Source: CALFXN01 sp937957815 (GTDB taxonomy: Bacteria; Synergistota; Synergistia; Synergistales; Aminobacteriaceae). From it: 64,000 nucleotides of DNA. Positions 59,916 to 64,000 of the stretch are shown here, in pieces. Below the pieces are notes generated by a model that saw only the letters and a program-made list of their open reading frames with translations, was not told the DNA's origin and did no database searches. A program made the position numbers and the translations under genes. The stretch spans positions 122,603 through 186,602 of the forward strand of contig DAIQNX010000001.1 of the NCBI GenBank assembly GCA_036788195.1, given 5' to 3'. How positions within the stretch are numbered: position 1 is the stretch's first letter; every line of letters begins with the position of its first letter.

Positions 59916-60034
59916 GACATGTCCCCTCCCGGGAATGAGTTTTTTCCTCCACGGACGTCATCCGTCATGGGAACCCCCTTTCAGAGGGCACACCCCAAAC
60001 TGTCGGTCCGTGTGCGGAATATGAACCGCGGGAG

Positions 60035-60064
60035 AGTATATCACAGACACGGGTTGACCTTCAA
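60035..60064 (-). promoter_or_regulatory. promoter for rpsB
   Basis: On the minus strand TTGAAG (60064-60059), an 18-base spacer and TATACT (60040-60035). It overlaps the divergent csoR-like promoter. Confidence 0.6.
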
Positions 60065-60082
60065 CCGTGGAGGAAGTAGCAT
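60054..60082 (+). promoter_or_regulatory. promoter for the CsoR-family gene
   Basis: TTGACC (60054-60059), a 17-base spacer and TAGCAT (60077-60082). Its -35 shares bases with the rpsB -35 on the other strand. Confidence 0.5.
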
Positions 60083-60133
60083 ATACCCCGTATTTCGCCG
60101 GAATAAATAGAACGGAAACGGAGGCCTGTACCC

Positions 60134-60469
60134 ATGGGCAAGGAATCTCTCATCGAGAAACTCGACAATCTCCCCGCAGAAAGAAAAGCAATGCTCAACC
60201 GTCTTCGACGTGTCGAGGGTCAGTTGCGTGGAATCCAGAGAATGATTCTCGAAGACAAGCAGTGCTACGACATCCTTCTTCAGCTTTCCGCCGCGAGAAA
60301 GGCGATGCAGAAGGCCTGCATCGAAATTCTCAAGCATTATATCCAGAAGTGCGTCACCGAAGCGCAAAAACCGGATGTGATCAATATGGAACGTCTGATC
60401 GAGGCGTTGATCGACATCTCTCCGAGTCCTTCCGTACCGGAAAGCCGCACCGACGCGGGGACGGAATAG
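60134..60469 (+). CDS. metal- or sulfur-sensing repressor, CsoR/RcnR/FrmR family (DUF156)
   Basis: A 111-residue all-helical repressor of the family that senses Cu(I), Ni/Co, formaldehyde or persulfide. The core LNRLRRVEGQLRGIQRMI is typical. The first ligand Cys44 (KQCYDILLQL) and Cys73 (QKCVTEA) have the 29-residue spacing of CsoR Cys36-Cys65, but the His that copper sensors have four residues before the second Cys is Tyr69 (His68 is one off). That pattern is closer to persulfide-sensing CstR, so copper sensing is doubtful. GGAGG precedes the ATG. It is followed after three bases by an aminotransferase. Confidence 0.87.
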   Translation: MGKESLIEKLDNLPAERKAMLNRLRRVEGQLRGIQRMILEDKQCYDILLQLSAARKAMQKACIEILKHYIQKCVTEAQKPDVINMERLIEALIDISPSPSVPESRTDAGTE

Positions 60470-60472
60470 AAT

Positions 60473-61633
60473 ATGGGCGGAAGTCTTCGAATCCGGGGTT
60501 TGTCCTATGAAGGCGGTATCCGGGAGATTTCCGAACGTGCAGTCCGTCTCGAACAGGAGGGACGGGACATCGTCCATTTCGAGATCGGGCAACCGGATTC
60601 GGATTCTCCGGAAGCGGCGAAGAACGCGGCGATTTCGGCACTCCGGGAGGGAAAAGTTGCGTATACGCCGCGCGCGGGTCTGCCCGAACTGCGCGTTTCT
60701 CTCGCCAATATGCTGAAAGCGCGCGGAATCGACGCGACGTTCCACGACATCGTCGTCACCTGCGGTGCCGTGGAAGCCCTCATGACAGTATTTCTCGCCG
60801 TTCTCGATCCTGGCGACGAGGTGATCGTTCCGACTCCCGCATTCCCCGCGTACTTCGACCAGGTGCGCCTCTGCTCGGCCGTTCCGGTCTCCGTTCCTTC
60901 TTTCGGAGATCCGGAAATCGACGTGATCGAGAGTGCGATCACGGACCGAACGCGGATCATCGTCATCAACTCGCCGTGCAATCCGACTGGGCACGTCCTT
61001 TCGTCGACGTTCAACGCCGCACTTCTCGAACTCGCGGCGAGACGCGACCTTTTCGTCGTGTCGGACGAATGCTATTCGGACTTTCTCTACGAGGGACATT
61101 TCGAAAGCCCCCGGTCGCTTCCGGGGTCCTCCGACCGCGTCTTCGTCGTCGGCTCCCTTTCCAAACCGCTGTCGATGACAGGATGGCGGATAGGATACGT
61201 CCTCGGTCCGTCCGCATTCACTCCCTTCGTCACAAAGGCTCACCAGATGCTGACCACATGCGCCTGTTCCTTTGCACAGGCCGGAGCCGTCACCGGTCTT
61301 TCGATCCTGACCGAAACGACGACCGCGACGATCTCGGAGTATCGCGAACGGAGGCGGATCGTCCTTGACGCTCTCTCCGCCTGTGAGGATCTGGCAGTCA
61401 TCCCTCCGTCGGGGGCGTTTTACGCCTTTCCCGACGTGTCGGCCATCGGCCTCTCCGCCACCGAATTCTGCACGGAATTACTGCAAGAGGAAGGGGTCGC
61501 ACTCGTTCCAGGAGACGCCTTCGGCGCGCCCGGACACGTACGGATCGCCTACACGACGCGGAAGGAACGCGTTTCCGAGGGAATGGCGCGCTTCGTACGC
61601 GGTTGGAAGCGTCTCGCGGCCGCAAGGAATTAG
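60473..61633 (+). CDS. pyridoxal-phosphate aminotransferase, class I/II
   Basis: A 386-residue aminotransferase of unknown substrate. Motifs: FEIGQPDSDSPEAAKNAA, INSPCNPTGHVL, FVVSDECYSDFLY, the PLP lysine in VGSLSKPLSMTGWRIGYVLG and the substrate arginine near VRIAYTTRKERV. It is probably translated with the CsoR-family gene (three-base gap, weak SD) and so may be under its control. It resembles, but is not identical to, the enzyme at 54.8 kb. Two such enzymes suit an amino-acid fermenter. Confidence 0.85.
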   Translation: MGGSLRIRGLSYEGGIREISERAVRLEQEGRDIVHFEIGQPDSDSPEAAKNAAISALREGKVAYTPRAGLPELRVSLANMLKARGIDATFHDIVVTCGAVEALMTVFLAVLDPGDEVIVPTPAFPAYFDQVRLCSAVPVSVPSFGDPEIDVIESAITDRTRIIVINSPCNPTGHVLSSTFNAALLELAARRDLFVVSDECYSDFLYEGHFESPRSLPGSSDRVFVVGSLSKPLSMTGWRIGYVLGPSAFTPFVTKAHQMLTTCACSFAQAGAVTGLSILTETTTATISEYRERRRIVLDALSACEDLAVIPPSGAFYAFPDVSAIGLSATEFCTELLQEEGVALVPGDAFGAPGHVRIAYTTRKERVSEGMARFVRGWKRLAAARN

Positions 61634-61638
61634 TAAAA

Positions 61639-61767
61639 ACGGCTCCTTTGGGGAAATCCAGCACTCCCATGGCACCCGTCGCACACCACTTACTGCTGCT
61701 CCCTTCCGGGCCTGACAGGGTTCGTGGGGCTTCGCCGCATGGGACTGGATCTCCCCAAAAGAGCCGT
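61639..61767 (-). ncRNA. ffs: signal recognition particle RNA, small bacterial type
   Basis: About 129 nt. The conserved domain IV core TCAGGCCCGGAAGGGAGCAGC is present (bases split here as TCAGGCC, CGGAAGG, GAGCAGC), followed by the complement of the long stem: GGGGAGATCCAG pairs with CTGGATTTCCCC, and the ends ACGGCTC and GAGCCGT close it. A run of T follows the 3' end, serving as terminator. Convergent with the aminotransferase. Confidence 0.95.
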
Positions 61768-61773
61768 ATGAGC

Positions 61774-61802
61774 ATTGTACCCTCTCATCCTGCTTTGCGC
61801 AA
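61774..61802 (-). promoter_or_regulatory. promoter for SRP RNA
   Basis: On the minus strand TTGCGC (61802-61797), a 17-base spacer and TACAAT (61779-61774), about seven bases before the RNA start. Confidence 0.7.
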
Positions 61803-61838
61803 CGCCTCTCCCGGGACGAATCATTTGGAGGAATCCGT

Positions 61839-62237
61839 ATGAAAGAGAAAAAACGAATCGATGCCGCTTCTGACGAGCCCGTATTCAGACAGGAGTTCGC
61901 CGAAGCCGCGAAGGATCTCGGATTCGCCGTTCCTCCGGACGGGGAAGCAATGGAGACCGGTCGGATTTCTGTCGCTTCGGTGACGAAACGATCTCCTGAC
62001 GGAAAGTTCGTCGTCCGGAAAGAGCGGAAGGGGCGTAAGGGGAAGACGGTCACGCTCGTCAGGACCTCGGGCCTTTCCGAAGCCGCGATCGACGACCTCG
62101 CCAGGGAACTCAGGCGATCTCTCGGGTGCGGCTCGTCCGTCGAAGACGACGTCATCGTCGTTCAGGGAGACATGGTCACGCGGTGCGGCGAATTTCTCCA
62201 GAAAAAGGGATTCCGCTTCGTCATTTCCGGAGGCTGA
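61839..62237 (+). CDS. yciH: SUI1/eIF1-like protein (YciH family)
   Basis: A 132-residue protein with a C-terminal SUI1 domain (about residues 58-130): VVRKERKGRKGKTVTLVRTSGL, then LARELRRSLGCGSSVEDDVIVVQGD and FLQKKGFRFVISGG, the ordinary SUI1 ending. Bacterial YciH is thought to affect start-codon fidelity or stress translation. The first 55 residues are charged. GGAGG lies eight bases before the ATG. Its last 76 bases overlap the convergent DUF192 gene. Confidence 0.9.
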   Translation: MKEKKRIDAASDEPVFRQEFAEAAKDLGFAVPPDGEAMETGRISVASVTKRSPDGKFVVRKERKGRKGKTVTLVRTSGLSEAAIDDLARELRRSLGCGSSVEDDVIVVQGDMVTRCGEFLQKKGFRFVISGG

Positions 62238-62584
62238 TCGTCTGGAAGAAGCAACAGCCGTTCTCCGACCGCAAGGAACTCCTCTCGTACGGTTCCTTCG
62301 GGAAATTCGAGCGTCGTTATGGCGTTGCGGCATATCACGCACCGAAAGGGCCGCACGCCAAAGCAACTTCTGCGGATCACCCCGTCGCGATCGAGAAAGA
62401 CTATGTCCAGAGAGTAGAACGTCCCGAACGTATGGACCGCCCTGCACGGCATAAGGACGAACGCTTGCCGTTTCACGCTCCAAGCGAGTCCGGCGAGCCG
62501 GGAGAAAAAAGTATCCGCCGCCCGGATATTCCAGGCGATGCATTCTCCCGATCCGTTGACCACTCTCACGCGCGTTCCGCTCAT
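62162..62584 (-). CDS. DUF192 family protein
   Basis: A 140-residue small protein with the DUF192 core: a segment with F-S-R-L-A-G-L, then AFVLMPCRAVHTFGTFYSLDIVFLD and a later L-E-F-P-E-G-T. The family is widespread and its function unknown; it is often found with tad/flp pilus loci. ATG at 62584 overlaps the stop of the tadC remnant (ATGA), so it was once translated with that locus. The 3' end overlaps the SUI1 gene. No signal peptide is evident. Confidence 0.75.
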   Translation of the reverse strand: MSGTRVRVVNGSGECIAWNIRAADTFFSRLAGLAWSVKRQAFVLMPCRAVHTFGTFYSLDIVFLDRDGVIRRSCFGVRPFRCVICRNAITTLEFPEGTVREEFLAVGERLLLLPDDQPPEMTKRNPFFWRNSPHRVTMSP

Positions 62585-63462
62585 TTCTCCAGGAACTCCC
62601 GAATGATCGTCACGATAGCCGGTCCGAGAATAACGACGAAGAGGGACGGGAAGATAAGCAGAACGAGGGGAAAAAGGATTTTGATGGGTGCCTTCCGGGC
62701 GTGCTCCTCCGCCCTGAGACGCCGTTTTCTCCATAACATCGCCGTCTGCGTCCGCAGGATCTTTCCGATCGAGACACCCAGTTGCTCAGCCTGAATGACG
62801 CTGCCCGTGAACTGTCCCATCCCCTGGATCGAGATACTGTCGCACATTCCCCTGAACGCCTTTTCACGACTTTCGCCCAGCGCGATTTCGTACAGAGCTC
62901 TGGAGAACACCTCCCCGACCGGCCCGTGAATCTTCTCTGCCATCCTCTTCATTGCCGCATCCAGCTCAGGCCTCGACGCTGACGACAAGGAGATCGATCG
63001 CGTCCGTGAGCTGACGCTCGGCCGACTCCCGGCGGATTCTGATACTGCGTTGTATCAGAATCCCAGGAAAGGCGTATCCGAAAAGGAGCGACAGCGAGGC
63101 AACCGGAAAGAGATAGCGTCCCGCCGAAAGAAACGCCCCGGTCCCAGCGAAAAGCGCCGCGAAGAAGATCTTGATCCCGGCGAGGATTTCTCCATTGATT
63201 CCGAGAGGGTTCCCGCATACATGCAATACGTGTCGAACATCCGGAGAATATGCGGCGGATAGATCTTCACCGCCGTCCGCTTGAATGTCCGCCACAACGG
63301 GGAAAGAATCCTGTTTCTGAAGGACTCGCCTTCCTCTTCGCCCGTTTCGTTCATATATCGGTCAACTTTGTCGGAGACGGAGAGCGCCTGTCCGCGAAAT
63401 AAAAGCGCGAACAGGACACAGGATGCGAGGCTCAGAAGAAAGACCGCGACCGGAATAAGCAT
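62581..63462 (-). pseudogene. tadC: tadC-like type II secretion F-domain gene, broken by two frameshifts
   Basis: Three reading-frame pieces add up to one TadC: an N-terminal part from ATG 63462 (LIPVAVFLLSLASCVLFALL, ending HILRMFDTYCMYAG), a middle part resuming NPLGINGEILAGIKIFF up to DAIDLLVVSVEA, and a C-terminal part from ELDAAMKRMAEKI through MGQFTGSVIQAEQLGVSIGKIL to the end. The first shift is near 63207-63214 (one base missing in GGGAACCC), the second near 62974-62980, where VEA meets TGA. GGGGGGAAT precedes the ATG. The assembled protein, with several TM helices, would build a Tad/Flp pilus platform. Confidence 0.82.
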
Positions 63463-63476
63463 GGATTCCCCCCCGA

Positions 63477-63600
63477 TCAGAATTTCGGTTTGACGATTCT
63501 CTGGACCAGAACGACGCCGATCGCGCCGAATGCGATCGCGGAAGATCGACAATAACGAAATCCAGTCGTTGTTCCACGGACCGGAGGAAGGCCGTTCCCA
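63477..63600 (-). pseudogene. 3' remnant of a tadB-like gene
   Basis: The last residues GAIGVVLVQRIVKPKF before a TGA (63477-63479) resemble the final transmembrane helix and basic tail of TadB. A one-base shift near 63540 joins NNDWISLLSIF, in another frame, to AIAFGAIG, making one helix. Everything further upstream is missing; tRNA-Ser and its terminator occupy that place. It precedes the tadC remnant by 14 bases. Confidence 0.5.
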
Positions 63601-63644
63601 ATATCGTGCCGTTGCGGCATTGTCTTTCAGACGCCAGAAAATAC

Positions 63645-63673
63645 AAAAGGTCCCGGCTAAAAGCCGGGACCTT
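63645..63673 (-). terminator. intrinsic terminator after tRNA-Ser
   Basis: AAGGTCCCGGCT / AGCCGGGACCTT form a 12-bp stem with a 3-base loop, then TTTTG on the minus strand. Confidence 0.9.
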
Positions 63674-63683
63674 CGTCGGATTC

Positions 63684-63771
63684 TGGCGGAGAAGGAGGGA
63701 TTCGAACCCACGGTACCTTACGGTACAGACGCTCTCCAAGCGCCCGCCTTCGACCACTCGGCCACTTCTCC
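63684..63771 (-). tRNA. tRNA-Ser, anticodon GGA
   Basis: An 88-nt class II tRNA: acceptor GGAGAAG / CTTCTCC, anticodon loop TTGGAGA giving GGA, a long variable arm (TCTGTACCGTAAGGTACCG), T-arm GGTTCGAATCC and encoded CCA. Confidence 0.95.
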
Positions 63772-63816
63772 TTATGATGGCGGCGACGAAACACTTCTCG
63801 TCTGCAACGATTCGAG

Positions 63817-63845
63817 ATTTTATCCTATTCCCGGATTTTCGGCAA
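63817..63845 (-). promoter_or_regulatory. promoter for tRNA-Ser(GGA)
   Basis: On the minus strand TTGCCG (63845-63840), a 17-base spacer and TAAAAT (63822-63817), giving a leader of about 40 bases. Confidence 0.6.
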
Positions 63846-63942
63846 CACTCTTCCGGGGTTTTCCCGATAAATCCGTTCCAGGATGATTTGGACTTTCATC
63901 TAATAGCAAAGAGACTCCCCGATTCCGCGACATATAGAGAAC

Positions 63943-63972
63943 AAAAAAAGGGGCTACCTTTTCGGCGCCCCT
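63943..63972 (-). terminator. intrinsic terminator after the edge tRNA gene
   Basis: On the minus strand AGGGGC and GCCCCT pair around GCCGAAAAGGTA, followed by seven T. Confidence 0.75.
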
Positions 63973-63983
63973 GCAACACGCTA

Positions 63984-64000
63984 TGGCGGAGAGAGTGGGA
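63984..64000 (-). tRNA. 3' end of a tRNA gene, probably tRNA-Ser, cut by the window edge
   Basis: TGGCGGAGAGAGTGGGA reads on the minus strand as TCCCACTCTCTCCGCCA: the end of a T-arm, acceptor strand and CCA. Similarity to the neighbouring tRNA-Ser suggests serine, but the anticodon is outside. Confidence 0.7.

Noticed and set aside
62970..62985. In-frame TGA in tadC read as selenocysteine, since selA and selB are present
   Set aside because: Reading through the TGA gives no TadC-like residues, whereas a shift of frame restores the conserved E-L-D-A-A-M sequence at once. No SECIS-like hairpin was evident.
63600..64000. Integrative element using tRNA-Ser as attachment site
   Set aside because: No integrase and no second copy of the tRNA 3' end apart from the next tRNA gene; the tad remnant is better explained by deletion and decay.
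1..64000. CRISPR arrays, insertion sequences or tandem repeats
   Set aside because: I read for repeated units and transposase motifs on both strands and saw none; hairpins found are terminators or RNA folds.

Overview
The window is a dense, moderately GC-rich bacterial chromosome segment made almost entirely of housekeeping genes, many packed with ATGA/GTGA stop-start overlaps. It mixes features familiar from Firmicutes (Veg-IspE-PurR, YicC-RemA-Gmk-RpoZ-CoaBC, a T-box leader, long HPF) with an anaerobe's metabolism: a single-chain pyruvate:ferredoxin oxidoreductase, acetate kinase, a one-cluster ferredoxin, selenocysteine insertion (SelA/SelB) and nickel-hydrogenase maturation (HypA/HypB). 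My best guess is an anaerobic amino-acid fermenter of the Synergistota. This is inferred from gene content and order, not from a database match.

Layout. 0-5 kb: the end of a DUF177 gene, ackA, tmcAL, then coaD-rsmD-trmB-like. 5-10 kb: pyruvate:ferredoxin oxidoreductase, tRNA-Pro, rsmA, HU. 10-23 kb: a long leftward series der, priA (degenerate), coaBC, rpoZ, gmk, remA, yicC, hflX, plsC, cmk, HDOD protein, rluB, scpB, scpA, Nif3-like. 23-25 kb: tRNA(CAT), ferredoxin, purR, ispE, veg. 25-30 kb: selB, selA, divergent yedF and an unknown gene. 30-33 kb: hemW, lepA. 33-43.5 kb: a complete rightward purine operon purC-S-Q-L-F-M-N-H-D-E; purB and purK are not in the window. 43.6-46 kb: an unknown membrane/coiled-coil pair and argG with a T-box leader whose likely specifier is an arginine codon. 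46-54 kb: surE, M50 protease, a DHH-CBS-nucleotidyltransferase fusion, coaE with an extra C-terminal segment, a UvrD/PcrA helicase, hypB, hypA. 54-60 kb: hpf, aspartate aminotransferase, a 2-hydroxyacid dehydrogenase, frr, pyrH, tsf, rpsB. 60-64 kb: a CsoR-family repressor, a second aminotransferase, SRP RNA, a SUI1-family protein, DUF192, a decayed tad (pilus) locus and two tRNA-Ser genes, the last cut by the window edge.

How the parts fit. Pyruvate oxidation by PFOR would reduce ferredoxin and yield acetyl-CoA; acetate kinase would then make ATP from acetyl phosphate. Ferredoxin electrons could go to a [NiFe] hydrogenase (hypAB). The purine operon carries a weak candidate PurR box at its promoter, and purR lies about 9 kb away. 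The T-box links argG to uncharged tRNA-Arg.

I do not see a phage, CRISPR array, insertion sequence or defence system. The most noteworthy items are the arginine T-box, the PriA homologue without helicase motifs, the tad remnant with several frameshifts, five intrinsic terminators placed 14-22 nt before the next gene, the YedF without its TusA cysteine, the CsoR-family regulator with an atypical ligand set, and the unexplained extension on CoaE.
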